Below, in pieces: positions 9,403-18,069 of a stretch of DNA of 64,000 nt (within the stretch, counting starts at the first letter, position 1; every line of letters begins with the position of its first letter). Made by a program: the position numbers and the translations under genes. Under the pieces are notes generated by a model. That model ran no database searches. It was given only the letters and a program-made list of their open reading frames with translations, and had not been told where the DNA came from. Source of the DNA: Mycobacterium sp. ELW1 (GTDB lineage: Bacteria > Actinomycetota > Actinomycetes > Mycobacteriales > Mycobacteriaceae); contig NZ_CP032155.1 of assembly GCF_008329905.1 (NCBI RefSeq), positions 4,278,001 through 4,342,000 of the forward strand, given 5' to 3'.

Positions 9403-10215
9403 ATGTCGTCCAGCCAGGTCGCCCTCCTCGGCGCCTTCGCCGGGTTCACCATCTTCCTTGGACTGCCGATCGGACGGTTGCCCGCACCGATGCCGAGGCT
9501 GAAGAGCGCACTCAATGCTGTCGCGATCGGGATTCTCGTCTTCCTGCTGTGGGACGTGCTGGCCCATGCTTGGGAGCCTGTTGACCAAGCGCTGGTAATG
9601 AGCCGGGTCACCGAAGCACTTGTCATGGGCGCACTTCTGGCAACAACTTTCGGCAGTGGCCTTCTGGGACTGGTATGGGTCGATGGCGTCCGGAGTCGAA
9701 AGCTTGACGTTTCCCAGCAGACTCAGTCGACCACCGCAGATGCCGCCGACGTGATGGTTGCGACGCACACACGCCGACTGGCGCTGATGATTGCCAGCGG
9801 CATCGGGTTACACAATTTCGCCGAAGGCTTGGCAATCGGCAACTCCGCGGCAACGGGCGAGTTGTCCTTGGCAGTAGTGCTCGTCCTCGGCTTCGCGCTG
9901 CACAACGCGACCGAAGGATTCGGAATTGTCGCTCCCCTGACTGGCCAACGCCCGTCATGGGGATTGTTGGCACTGTTGGGCCTTATCGGTGGTGGCCCGA
10001 CGTTCATCGGCACCCTTGTGGGGCAGCGTTTTGTCAGCGAACCAGTGTCGGTCGCTTTCCTGGGCTTGGCCGCCGGCTCCATCCTCTACGTGGTCATCGA
10101 ACTGCTAGCCGTCGCACGTAGTTCCGGTCTTAAAATGGTGACCAGCTCGGGGCTCTTCCTCGGAGTCGTGGCGGGATTCGCCACCGACGCGATCATCACC
10201 GCGGCCGGAGCCTGA
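9403..10215 (+). CDS. ZIP-family metal transporter
   Basis: About 270 residues with eight membrane segments. Helices IV and V carry the metal-site motifs GIGLHNFAEGLAIGNS and GFALHNATEGFGIVAP, which define the ZIP (ZupT-like) family of divalent metal importers. The loop between TM3 and TM4 is short. I placed the start at ATG 9403 (MSSSQVALLGAF), just before the first helix; the GTG at 9343 lies inside the probable metal-regulator box. It is divergent from the COG4705 gene. Metal specificity (Zn, Fe or Mn) cannot be read directly. Confidence 0.88.
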   Translation: MSSSQVALLGAFAGFTIFLGLPIGRLPAPMPRLKSALNAVAIGILVFLLWDVLAHAWEPVDQALVMSRVTEALVMGALLATTFGSGLLGLVWVDGVRSRKLDVSQQTQSTTADAADVMVATHTRRLALMIASGIGLHNFAEGLAIGNSAATGELSLAVVLVLGFALHNATEGFGIVAPLTGQRPSWGLLALLGLIGGGPTFIGTLVGQRFVSEPVSVAFLGLAAGSILYVVIELLAVARSSGLKMVTSSGLFLGVVAGFATDAIITAAGA

Positions 10216-10261
10216 AAAGCAGGGCCTTACTCAAAGATGAATGCCGTTCGCCCACAACACG

Positions 10262-10681
10262 CTATTGCGAAGCGGCCTGTTGCGCTGCCTGTTGTTCGGC
10301 CGCTTTGGCCGCTCGGCCTTCGGGACTGCCCAACGAGTTGCCGGGATCGACCGCCGACGCCACCGCGGCGTCACAGTTCAATGACACCAGGGTCTGCTTG
10401 GTCCCCGAGCCGCCGCTGTTGGCCGGGGGTTGCGCGGTGCGGTCTTGCTGGCGCACGACCACACAGTCAGGCCAATGCAAATGGTCCCCGACAGTGACGG
10501 ACACAACGGGTGTGTAGCCGGCCGAGGACAGCGCGGAGCTTGCGTCGGCGTACTTCTCACCCACGACGTTCGGCGACGCCTGGGCAGTCGCGATGGCCGC
10601 CATAGACGAAAGGGCGGCCGCCAGAGTGACGGCTCCGACGCGGATGAACTGTCGGCTGATGCAGAATCGGGTCATTGTCAA
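10262..10681 (-). CDS. Small secreted PASTA-like protein
   Basis: 139 residues. There is a signal peptide to about residue 36 (VTLAAALSSMAAIATAQAS), then one PASTA-like module: PNVVGEKYADASSALSSAGYTPVVSVTVGD, ending DCVVVRQQD, with a later Cys that may pair with the first. The tail is rich in Ala and Gln. Such small exported single-PASTA proteins are common in mycobacteria; their role is not known. It overlaps the end of the next gene upstream (10678-10983) by four bases, so the two are surely co-transcribed. Confidence 0.7.
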   Translation of the reverse strand: MTMTRFCISRQFIRVGAVTLAAALSSMAAIATAQASPNVVGEKYADASSALSSAGYTPVVSVTVGDHLHWPDCVVVRQQDRTAQPPANSGGSGTKQTLVSLNCDAAVASAVDPGNSLGSPEGRAAKAAEQQAAQQAASQ

Positions 10682-10983
10682 TGACCGGCTTGGATTGCTG
10701 GAACGGCCTTCGAGGTCGGTAAAGCCGTAGGTGGTGTCGTCGTATCTATAACGGTGGCACCGGTATTCATCGCGGTCATATCGCCCTCGACAGGCGGCGT
10801 GTAGCTGGTATTCACCGGTGCGCTGCCCGACCCGGCGACGGGCAACTCAACGGTATCTGGGCCGTCGTCGCGCTGAGTTGCCGTGAGAACACATGCCACC
10901 GCGACTGCGCTGAGCCCCCCGACAACGGCCAACCTGCGCGCCCAGGCGCGCGGACCGTGCGATGGCATACCGTCAGTGGACAC
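10678..10983 (-). CDS. Small membrane-anchored or secreted protein
   Basis: 101 residues: a basic start, one hydrophobic stretch (LAVVGGLSAVAVACVL) and then a Thr/Pro-rich extracytoplasmic tail. I do not recognise a family. It lies at the head of a two-gene operon with the PASTA-like protein and is divergent from the sensor kinase, with a CTGA direct-repeat box in the 60-base gap. This suggests control by the neighbouring two-component system. Confidence 0.55.
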   Translation of the reverse strand: MSTDGMPSHGPRAWARRLAVVGGLSAVAVACVLTATQRDDGPDTVELPVAGSGSAPVNTSYTPPVEGDMTAMNTGATVIDTTTPPTALPTSKAVPAIQAGH

Positions 10984-11005
10984 AACGCAAGTGTGCTTAT
11001 CGTGT

Positions 11006-11024
11006 CCTGAAGCGACGCTGAGCC
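11006..11024. promoter_or_regulatory. Direct-repeat box, 11-bp period (copy 2)
   Basis: CTGAAGCGACGCTGAGC begins at 11007, with half-sites at 11007 and 11018, the same 11-base period as the other three copies. It lies between the divergent small secreted-protein operon and the histidine kinase. Confidence 0.5.
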
Positions 11025-11043
11025 GAACCTGGGAGTTGTGGGA

Positions 11044-11769
11044 ATGCTTGGTGGAATTCTGCTGGGAACGTCAGCGCGGTCGCGGTCGCGTCTCTGGTCG
11101 CGGCTCCGGCTCCCGCAGTGGAGCATTGCGGCACGATCGGCCTTCATCGCCGGAACCGTAGTCTTCGTCGCGTTCACCCTGACCGGCGCGGGGTTGACGG
11201 GCGTCTTCTACCGTTCGCTGATCGCAGGTGTGGACGCAGCCGCAGCGGCGCGCGTCCGCGACGTCTCGGCCGGCCTGATCGAGGACACTCCCGCCGATCT
11301 TGACGACCCGTTGCTGGCAACCGATCAACGAATCGACGCCGTGCAGGTGATCGCCCCCGACGGCACAGTTCTGCGCCGCTCCGACAGTGTCTCCGACACC
11401 CCGTTGGTCCCTCTGGAGCAGGTCAGCACCCACCTGCGAACAGGGATGGCGCCGACGGCTTCCCCCGACGGCGACATGCGGATCAGCGCCCAGTCGATCA
11501 CCACACCTAAAGGGTCGTTCGTTGTCGTTGTCGCCGGCGGCGATGACGCGGCGGAATCCACCATGCGCACCACCGTCATCCTGCTTCTGCTCGCCGCTCC
11601 GGTAGTCGTCGCCGTCGCCGCTGGGGCTACGTATCGCCTTGTCCGACGGTCGCTGCGTTCGGTGGACGCCATGCGCGCGCGGGTCGCGGCGATCAGCAGC
11701 ACAGACCTCGCTGAGCGCGTTCCTGTACCCCCGGTCGCGACGAGATTTCTGCACTGGCCCTCACCATGA
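11044..11769 (+). CDS. Sensor histidine kinase, N-terminal half (frame interrupted)
   Basis: About 241 residues. They hold a first membrane helix (FIAGTVVFVAFTLTGAGLTGVFY), an extracytoplasmic sensor domain of about 130 residues, a second helix (TVILLLLAAPVVVAVAAGATYRLV) and the start of a HAMP linker (MRARVAAISSTDLAERVPVP). The frame then runs into nonsense and stops at 11767-11769. One extra C in the five-C run at 11728-11732 would read PPGRDEISALALTMNDM and join it to the kinase core. ATG 11044 has GGGAG eight bases upstream; a GTG at 11038 is an alternative. Either a real split, a natural mutation or a sequencing error is possible. Confidence 0.75.
   Translation: MLGGILLGTSARSRSRLWSRLRLPQWSIAARSAFIAGTVVFVAFTLTGAGLTGVFYRSLIAGVDAAAAARVRDVSAGLIEDTPADLDDPLLATDQRIDAVQVIAPDGTVLRRSDSVSDTPLVPLEQVSTHLRTGMAPTASPDGDMRISAQSITTPKGSFVVVVAGGDDAAESTMRTTVILLLLAAPVVVAVAAGATYRLVRRSLRSVDAMRARVAAISSTDLAERVPVPPVATRFLHWPSP
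11728..11732 (+). other. Probable frameshift point: run of five C in kinase gene
   Basis: The reading frame leaves the family pattern exactly at this C run. Adding one C restores HAMP-to-HisKA continuity with no other change. Confidence 0.6.
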
Positions 11770-12476
11770 ATGACATGCTGGATCGGATCGAAGCCGGTCA
11801 CGTAGCTCAGCGCCAGTTTGTCGGTGACGCCTCGCACGAATTGCGCAGCCCCTTGACGGCGATCATCTCCGCCCTCGACGTCGCCGTGGCACATCCAGAG
11901 CTGCTAGACGTCGAATTAGCCAAGGACACTTTGGTTCCCGAGGCGCAACGAATGCGCGCTCTCGTCGAGGACTTGCTGTTGTTGGCCCGCGCCGACGAGC
12001 GCGGGTTGACTTTTCATCGCGAGCCGGTTCGTCTCGACGAGGTCGCCACCGGCGAGGTGATTCGGTTGCGGCGCAACTGCCGGCACTCCGTCCAGATCAC
12101 CGCCGAACCCGTCGAGTTGGATGGCGACAGTGCCGCGTTGTCGCGGGTGGTGCGCAACCTGCTCGACAATGCCGCCCGTCACGCGACCGCGCACATCGAC
12201 GTCCATGTTGGCATCGGGGAAGGCGGGGCAGTGTTGACTGTCGCCGACGACGGTCCAGGAATCCCTGCCGCGGATCGTCAACGCGTCTTCGACAGATTCG
12301 TACGCCTGGACAGTTCCCGCTCACGTGGCGGCGGCGGAACCGGATTGGGTCTGTCAATCGTGGCGGAGATCGTCGCCGCTCACGGCGGGCGCATCACCAT
12401 CAGCGGTCGGCCAGCCGGCGGAACGGTGGTGACAGTTCAGTTGCCGGCGGCGACGACGCCGGATTCCAGCCGATAG
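11766..12476 (+). CDS. Sensor histidine kinase, catalytic half
   Basis: About 236 residues from ATG 11766. The start overlaps the stop of the preceding frame as ATGA, so re-initiation could express it as a soluble kinase. The HisKA motif is FVGDASHELRSPLTAI with the phosphoacceptor His at residue 24. The HATPase domain has the N box NLLDNAARHA, the G1 box DDGPGIP and the G2 box GGTGLGLSIV. Its last 40 bases overlap the end of the convergent response regulator gene. Without the frame break it would be one kinase of about 475 residues. Confidence 0.85.
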   Translation: MNDMLDRIEAGHVAQRQFVGDASHELRSPLTAIISALDVAVAHPELLDVELAKDTLVPEAQRMRALVEDLLLLARADERGLTFHREPVRLDEVATGEVIRLRRNCRHSVQITAEPVELDGDSAALSRVVRNLLDNAARHATAHIDVHVGIGEGGAVLTVADDGPGIPAADRQRVFDRFVRLDSSRSRGGGGTGLGLSIVAEIVAAHGGRITISGRPAGGTVVTVQLPAATTPDSSR

Positions 12477-13126
12477 CCAACCCCGCGGATGGTTTCGATG
12501 GTGTTGGTGCCGAACGGGATATCGATCTTGCGCCGTAGATAGCGGACGTAGACCTCGACGATGTTGTCAGGGCCTTCGTAGTGCGGATCCCATACGCGAT
12601 GCAGGATGTCTGCTTTCGTACAGACCGCATCTTTGTTGCGCATCAGGTAGGTCAGCAGACCGAACTCTCTGGGGCTCAAATCAATTGGTGTGCCAGCTCG
12701 CTCCACCACATGGCGGATCGGATCGAGCGTGAGATCACCGGCGGTCATCACGACCGGTCGCTCCGGCGCTCCACGACGGGCCAAAGCATGCAGCCGAGCC
12801 ACCAGAACGACGAAGGAGAACGGTTTGACCAGGTAGTCGTCGGCTCCCAACTCGAAGGCGTCGGCCTGGTCGTACTCGCCATCCTTTGCGGTCAGCATCA
12901 GTACCGGAGTCCATACGCTGCGAGCCCGCAGGCGGCGTAGCACCTCGTAACCGTTCAACTCAGGCACCATGATGTCCAAAACGATGACATCGAACCGGTT
13001 TTCGGTGGCCTCCCACAAACCCTCTGTACCCGTCTGGGCATGGACGACGATGAATCCTTCCGCCCCGAGGCCGAGTTTGAGACTTGAGGCCACATGCGGT
13101 TCGTCCTCGACGAGCAGGATCTTCAT
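12437..13126 (-). CDS. OmpR/PhoB-family response regulator
   Basis: 229 residues. The receiver domain has the acidic pair in LLVEDEP, phosphoacceptor Asp51 in VLDIMVPELNG, the switch Thr in MLTAKD and Lys101 in YLVKPFS. The winged-helix DNA-binding domain has LSPREFGLLTYLM, VEVYVRYLRRKID and the terminal TIRGVGYRLE. It is convergent with the split kinase and overlaps it by 40 bases, an unusual layout for a partner pair. A CTGAGA direct-repeat box lies upstream at 13351, suggesting autoregulation. It is probably the binder of all four such boxes here. Confidence 0.92.
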   Translation of the reverse strand: MKILLVEDEPHVASSLKLGLGAEGFIVVHAQTGTEGLWEATENRFDVIVLDIMVPELNGYEVLRRLRARSVWTPVLMLTAKDGEYDQADAFELGADDYLVKPFSFVVLVARLHALARRGAPERPVVMTAGDLTLDPIRHVVERAGTPIDLSPREFGLLTYLMRNKDAVCTKADILHRVWDPHYEGPDNIVEVYVRYLRRKIDIPFGTNTIETIRGVGYRLESGVVAAGN

Positions 13127-13350
13127 CCCGAGTGACCTCCTTTCGAACGGATCACCCTGCGCGCCGGACAGACATACCGAACGGCCGGCGCGCCACCACT
13201 AAGGGCAGAGTATCCGCGCAAGGGTCAACGAGAGCGCAACGGACCTCCACAATGACGCGCCGGCCTCCGTCGGCTGGCTCACTGCGATCCGAGGCGACGA
13301 GCCGGGCCCCGACTCGTCGCTTCCGACGCTGCCTACGATGCCATCGGCGT

Positions 13351-13369
13351 GCTGAGAAATCGCTGAGCA
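13351..13369. promoter_or_regulatory. Direct-repeat box, 11-bp period (copy 3)
   Basis: GCTGAGAAATCGCTGAGCA has half-sites CTGAG at 13352 and 13363. It lies in the gap between the end of the porin gene and the start of the response regulator, 225 bases before the regulator's start codon. Confidence 0.5.
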
Positions 13370-13391
13370 GACCGGTTCGAGATGCCGAGGA

Positions 13392-14030
13392 TCAGTTCAT
13401 GTTCCAGGGTTCGCCGTAGGTGGTGACGCTGTCGCCGGCCTTGGAGATCAGGCGGGCGAAGGGACGCAGCAGCACGCCGCCGGCCGCGCCGGTGACGGTG
13501 CCGTGGGCGTTGGCCACCGCGACCGAGCCGTTGGGGCCCGAGACGTCGACGGAGAACGTGGCGACTTCCTGGATACCGGGGCCGTTGCCCAGGTCCGCAG
13601 AGATCGACACACCCGGGAACAGGTTCGGGGTGATCACCTGGTTGAGCGGGGCGAAGTTGGTCGGCGAAAGGCTGACGTCGTCGAGCAGGATGTTGGGGGT
13701 GGTGTAGCTGAAGTTGATGCCCACACCCAGCGACCACGGGAAGCCCACCTGGTAGCCCAGCTCCAAGGTGCCCGCGAACTCATCGGCACCCGGGCCGACC
13801 ACGCTGTAGACAGCCTTGCCGGAGTGGAACCACTCCCGAGTCAGCCGGTTGCGGTCCAACGGGAACACACCATTGAGGAAGGTGTCCCACTGCTGCACCG
13901 TCATCGTCCGGCCACCGCCGTCGACCAGACTCAGCTCATTATCCAAACCTGCGTGCGACGTGCCCGTACCGACGAAGAGTGCCGCGAAGGCGGCGATCAT
14001 CGCCACCAGCACTCGACCCATGATCTTCAT
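13392..14030 (-). CDS. mspA: MspA-family outer membrane porin
   Basis: 212 residues with a signal peptide ending SHA. The mature sequence starts GLDNELSLVDGGGRTMTVQQWD and continues FLNGVFPLDRNRLTREWFHSG, almost word for word the M. smegmatis MspA I remember. The C-terminus SVTTYGEPWNMN is also the same. MspA porins form octameric pores for small hydrophilic solutes and ions in the mycolate outer membrane. Compared with MspA, an insertion/change near NILLDDVSLSPTNFAPLNQ alters a periplasmic loop. A direct-repeat box at 14142 precedes it. This is one of the paralogues mspA-D; which one cannot be decided. Confidence 0.95.
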   Translation of the reverse strand: MKIMGRVLVAMIAAFAALFVGTGTSHAGLDNELSLVDGGGRTMTVQQWDTFLNGVFPLDRNRLTREWFHSGKAVYSVVGPGADEFAGTLELGYQVGFPWSLGVGINFSYTTPNILLDDVSLSPTNFAPLNQVITPNLFPGVSISADLGNGPGIQEVATFSVDVSGPNGSVAVANAHGTVTGAAGGVLLRPFARLISKAGDSVTTYGEPWNMN

Positions 14031-14140
14031 GTTCCTCCGTCACCGTTGTCGCAACCGCTCTCCCCCGAACGAGCGCGCGGGTAGCTCAATGCCCGGGCGC
14101 TCAGCACTGAACGTCCGGGCGGCGAGCATCGCACCAACGC

Positions 14141-14158
14141 GCTGAGAGGACGCTGAAA
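14141..14158. promoter_or_regulatory. Direct-repeat box, 11-bp period (copy 4)
   Basis: GCTGAGAGGACGCTGAAA has half-sites at 14142 and 14153. It lies in the divergent region between the porin and the UppP-like gene and could serve both. Confidence 0.5.
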
Positions 14159-14262
14159 GCCCCGTTTCGGTTCACCCAGCAGGGCGTGTGTTTGGCGGAG
14201 TAGCGTGCCGCCGTGAAATCTGAGCGACCGGACGCGTTGACAACCGAGATGAGCCTGTCACT

Positions 14263-15183
14263 ATGAGTTCGCACCTGAGTTACGCCGAAGCGCTGGTAGT
14301 CGGTGCACTTCAAGGCGTCACCGAGTTGTTCCCGGTCTCGAGCCTCGGCCACTCGGTGCTCCTACCGGCCCTGCTCGGTGGCCGGTGGGCAGCCGACCTC
14401 AACGTCTCCACTCCCGAATCGCCATACCTCGCGTTCATCGTTGGTCTGCACGTGGCCACCGCCGCAGCGTTACTGGTGTTCTTCTGGCGCGACTGGGTGC
14501 ACATCATTTCGGGCTTCGTCACATCCGTGCGGTTTCGCCGGATCCAGACTCCATCCGAGCGGTTGGCATGGTTGATCGTGCTGGCGACGATCCCCGTGGG
14601 ATTGTCCGGTCTGGCGCTCGAGCACGTGTTCCGCACAACTCTGGGTAAACCTGTCCCGGCCGCGATCTTCTTGATACTCAACGGGCTCATCCTGTACGGC
14701 GGGGAACGGATGCGCCGCCGCACGCCCACACTCGCGTCCTTCGACACCACAGGGGACAAAGAACCAACCGGATCGACGGGCAATGCGGTCGACGACCGGC
14801 TGGCCGGACTGTCCCTAGCTCAAGGCGTGGTGATCGGCTGTGCGCAGATTTTGGCACTTTTGCCTGGCGTCAGCCGCTCGGGTGTCACGATGGTCGCAGG
14901 CATGTGGCGTGGGCTCTCCCATGAGGAGGCTGCGCGATTCTCCTTCTTACTGGCTACGCCGATCATTCTGGCCGCCGGTCTCCTGAAGATCCCAGATCTG
15001 TTGGGCCCGCTGGGCACCGGGATACGCGGACAGGCACTGGCTGGCAGTTTCGCATCCTTCATCGCCGCCTATCTCTCGGTGCGGTTTCTGACCCGTTACT
15101 TCGAAACACGCACGCTCACACCGTTTGCCGTCTACTGCGTGCTCGCGGGTGCCGCCAGCCTGGTGTGGCTGACCCTTCTCTAG
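14263..15183 (+). CDS. uppP: UppP/BacA-like undecaprenyl (polyprenyl) pyrophosphate phosphatase
   Basis: 306 residues with about eight membrane helices. Both family motifs are seen: GALQGVTELFPVSSLGHSVL (usual form EGxTExxPVSSxGH, here with Gln for the first Glu) and LLPGVSRSGVTMVAGM. The enzyme recycles the polyprenyl carrier lipid of cell wall synthesis and, in overdose, gives bacitracin resistance. A hydrophilic loop near residues 150-185 is long. The Glu-to-Gln change in motif I suggests a divergent paralogue rather than the housekeeping copy. It is divergent from the porin gene. Confidence 0.85.
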   Translation: MSSHLSYAEALVVGALQGVTELFPVSSLGHSVLLPALLGGRWAADLNVSTPESPYLAFIVGLHVATAAALLVFFWRDWVHIISGFVTSVRFRRIQTPSERLAWLIVLATIPVGLSGLALEHVFRTTLGKPVPAAIFLILNGLILYGGERMRRRTPTLASFDTTGDKEPTGSTGNAVDDRLAGLSLAQGVVIGCAQILALLPGVSRSGVTMVAGMWRGLSHEEAARFSFLLATPIILAAGLLKIPDLLGPLGTGIRGQALAGSFASFIAAYLSVRFLTRYFETRTLTPFAVYCVLAGAASLVWLTLL

Positions 15184-15368
15184 CGTCGGTCATCCTTGAT
15201 GGACCGTCGAGATTAATTCGGCGGGAATCGGTTTGCCTGCAGATGGCATCGCGATGAACGCACGATCTTCGTGGCGCACGATGTTCGATGGGGCTACAGT
15301 TCGCTCGGCGAGGGCAACTCGATAAGACGCCTCGTCGCGTTCGTCAGCCAATCCTCGGGAGATCTGAA

Positions 15369-18008
15369 ATGTCGATGACGCCGAAGGCGCCGGCCACGGC
15401 ACTGCCGACGATGCTGACCGCCGCGCAGGTCTCGGCGGCTCCGGTTGATGAGGTCCTCGGTTGGCTGGATAGTTCCGCGCAGGGGTTGTCCAGTGCGCAG
15501 GCGTCTGAGCGACTCGAGCGTTACGGCCCGAATGCCGTTCGGACCCATCACGTCAACGCGCTCGCGGTGCTCGGGCGTCAGTTGCGCAGCGCGGTTCTGA
15601 TCTTGTTGGCGGCCACCGCCGTCGTCTCATATTTTCTCGGGGACAGCGTGCAGGCGATCATCATCGGCGTGATCTTGGCCGCCAGTATCGGTCTGGGATT
15701 TGTCAACGAATACCGTGCCGAGCGGGCCGCCGCAGCCCTGCACTCGGGTGTCCGCCATACCGCGGCCGTTCGCCGCGACGGCACGTTCGCCGCACTCGAT
15801 GTCACCCAACTGGTACCCGGCGACGTGGTCCGACTGACGCTCGGCGAGGCCGTGCCCGCGGACCTGCGCATGATCGAGGCGACCGGTCTGGAATGCAATG
15901 AGAGCATCCTGACTGGGGAGTCGACAGGCTCGGAGAAGTCGCCCCGTCCGGTGGCCGCCGATGCGGAGCTGGCCGAATCGGCCGATCTGGCATTCATGGG
16001 CACGATCGTCAGCGCCGGCGAGGGAGTCGGGGTGGTGTATGCCACCGGGCGAAACGCCGAGTTCGGCCGTATCGCAGCCGGTCTGGGTGAGCGGCAGCCC
16101 GAGACCGACTTTCAGGTCGGCCTACGCCGGTTCTCCTACCTTCTGCTGCAAGTCGCGATCGCTCTGACGGTGCTGATCTTGGTCAGCAACCTGCTGCTGC
16201 GCAAACCGGTGATCGATTCGGTCCTCTTCTCCCTCGCGATCGCCGTTGGCATCACTCCCCAACTGCTGCCGGCGGTCGTCAGCGCCAGCCTGGCAACAGG
16301 GTCGCGCCAACTCGCCAAAGCCAGGGTGTTGGTCAAACGCCTGGTGTGCATCGAAGACCTCGGCGACATCGACATCCTGATCACCGACAAAACCGGCACG
16401 TTGACCGAGGGCCGGATCAGCTTGGTCGACGCAGTCGACCCCACCGGCGCGCACAGCGACACAGTCCTGCGTCTTGGGTTACTGGCCACTGATGTCGACC
16501 CGGCGTCGGGTGGGGTCAGCGCGAATGCGTTGGACGCCGCCCTCTGGGAGTCGCCTAGAGCCAAGGATCTGGTGGGCGCCGGAGTACGACATGTCGCGAG
16601 CGTGCCCTTCGACCACATCCGCCGCGCCACCTCGGTATTGGTCGATGACAACGGCAGCCAGATCGTGGTCCTCAAGGGTGCACCTGAGCAAGTGCTGGCC
16701 CGATGCCGGATGACCCCGCAGGACACTCAGGACACGCTGGACATGTTGTTCGCCGCGGGCCGCCGAGTGGTCGCGGTGGCCACCAAACCAGCGGCCGAAC
16801 TGACCACGATCACCGCCGACGACGAGTGCGATCTGATGTTGGCCGGGTTCGTGGTCTTCGCCGACGAACCCAAAGCCGCTGCGCGCCAGTCCCTGAACCA
16901 ACTGGCCGCCCTGGGCATCGAGCTGAAGATCGCCACCGGCGACAACCCCCGCGTAGCCGAAAAAGTCTGCGCCGAATTGGGTTTGCCGTCCAAGGGCACC
17001 ATCACCGGCGCGCAACTGGAGGCGCTCGACGCCGACGAGTTCAGCGACGCCGCACAGAATCACACGATCTTCGCCCGCATCTCCCCCGAGCAGAAGGCAC
17101 AGCTGATCACCTCGGCGCGGCGCACTGGTCGATCTGTCGGCTTCCTGGGGGACGGCGTCAACGATGCCTTGGCACTGCACGCCGCCGACGTCGGGATCTC
17201 GGTGGAAAGCGCCACCGACGTCGCCAAAGACGCCGCTGATGTAGTGCTGTTGGAGAAGGACCTCGGCGTGCTGGCCACCGGGGTGGCCGAGGGCCGGCGT
17301 ATCTTCGCCAACACCATCAAGTACGTGCTCATGGGAACCTCGAGCAACTTCGGCAACATGTTCAGCGCGGCCGCCGCCTCGGCCCTTTTGCCGTTCCTGC
17401 CGATGCTGCCCAGCCAGATCCTGTTGAACAATCTGCTCTACGACAGTTCGCAGCTTGCGATTCCCACCGACCGCGTCGACGAGGACCAACTGCAGGCGCC
17501 CTCACATTGGAACATCGGTTTCATCCGACGCTTCATGCTCACCTTCGGCCCGATCAGTTCCCTGTTCGACTTCCTGACGTTCGGGCTGATGTTGGGCGTG
17601 CTGCACGCCGGTGCCACCGAATTCCGCACCGGCTGGTTCGTGGAATCGCTTGCCACCCAAACGTTGATCATCTTCGCGATCCGTACGCGCAAGGTGCCCT
17701 TCTTCCGCAGCCGAGCCAGCGTTCCCCTGACCCTCACCAGTGTCGCCGTGGTTGCGGTCGGCATCCTGATCACGATTTCGCCGCTGGCGCACCCCCTCGG
17801 CTTCACCGCGCTGCCACTGCAGTTCTTTGCCGTGCTCGGTGGGTTCGTCGTTGTCTACCTGATCCTGGTGGAGTTCACCAAGAAGTGGTTCTACGCCGAA
17901 CAGACCCGCCTGGCGGAAAAGCCGCAGCGCACTCGCGGCGACGAACATCGCATCCATCGAAGGGCCGCACGATTCAGTCACGCAGGCGCCATCACCGCAC
18001 GCACCTGA
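15369..18008 (+). CDS. mgtA: Magnesium-translocating P-type ATPase
   Basis: 879 residues. P-type ATPase motifs appear in order: the actuator LTGEST, the phosphorylation loop DKTGTLTEG with Asp near 340, the nucleotide-binding KGAPEQVL, and the hinge FLGDGVNDALALHAADVGIS. The segment LLNNLLYDSSQLAIPTDRVD is diagnostic of P3B MgtA/MgtB-type Mg2+ importers. ATG 15369 has GGGAG about six bases upstream; an in-frame GTG at 15288 would add 27 odd residues. No Mg-sensing leader was recognised in the 185-base gap before it. Together with ZIP, FetB-like and porin genes it forms a metal-uptake neighbourhood. Confidence 0.93.
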   Translation: MSMTPKAPATALPTMLTAAQVSAAPVDEVLGWLDSSAQGLSSAQASERLERYGPNAVRTHHVNALAVLGRQLRSAVLILLAATAVVSYFLGDSVQAIIIGVILAASIGLGFVNEYRAERAAAALHSGVRHTAAVRRDGTFAALDVTQLVPGDVVRLTLGEAVPADLRMIEATGLECNESILTGESTGSEKSPRPVAADAELAESADLAFMGTIVSAGEGVGVVYATGRNAEFGRIAAGLGERQPETDFQVGLRRFSYLLLQVAIALTVLILVSNLLLRKPVIDSVLFSLAIAVGITPQLLPAVVSASLATGSRQLAKARVLVKRLVCIEDLGDIDILITDKTGTLTEGRISLVDAVDPTGAHSDTVLRLGLLATDVDPASGGVSANALDAALWESPRAKDLVGAGVRHVASVPFDHIRRATSVLVDDNGSQIVVLKGAPEQVLARCRMTPQDTQDTLDMLFAAGRRVVAVATKPAAELTTITADDECDLMLAGFVVFADEPKAAARQSLNQLAALGIELKIATGDNPRVAEKVCAELGLPSKGTITGAQLEALDADEFSDAAQNHTIFARISPEQKAQLITSARRTGRSVGFLGDGVNDALALHAADVGISVESATDVAKDAADVVLLEKDLGVLATGVAEGRRIFANTIKYVLMGTSSNFGNMFSAAAASALLPFLPMLPSQILLNNLLYDSSQLAIPTDRVDEDQLQAPSHWNIGFIRRFMLTFGPISSLFDFLTFGLMLGVLHAGATEFRTGWFVESLATQTLIIFAIRTRKVPFFRSRASVPLTLTSVAVVAVGILITISPLAHPLGFTALPLQFFAVLGGFVVVYLILVEFTKKWFYAEQTRLAEKPQRTRGDEHRIHRRAARFSHAGAITART

Positions 18009-18069
18009 TCGGTCGAGTTCCTCAATCCCGAAAACGGCATGGCGTGGTGCTCACCGTGAGCGCTGGAAG

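Noticed and set aside
15184..15368. Possible Mg2+-sensing leader (M-box) before mgtA.
   Set aside because: I looked for the conserved M-box words and saw none; no structure was computed.
15190..15402. A 70-residue frame on the minus strand upstream of mgtA (ends AELISTVHQG).
   Set aside because: It begins inside mgtA, has no recognised family or good ribosome site, and high-GC DNA gives many such shadow frames. It was not listed as a gene.
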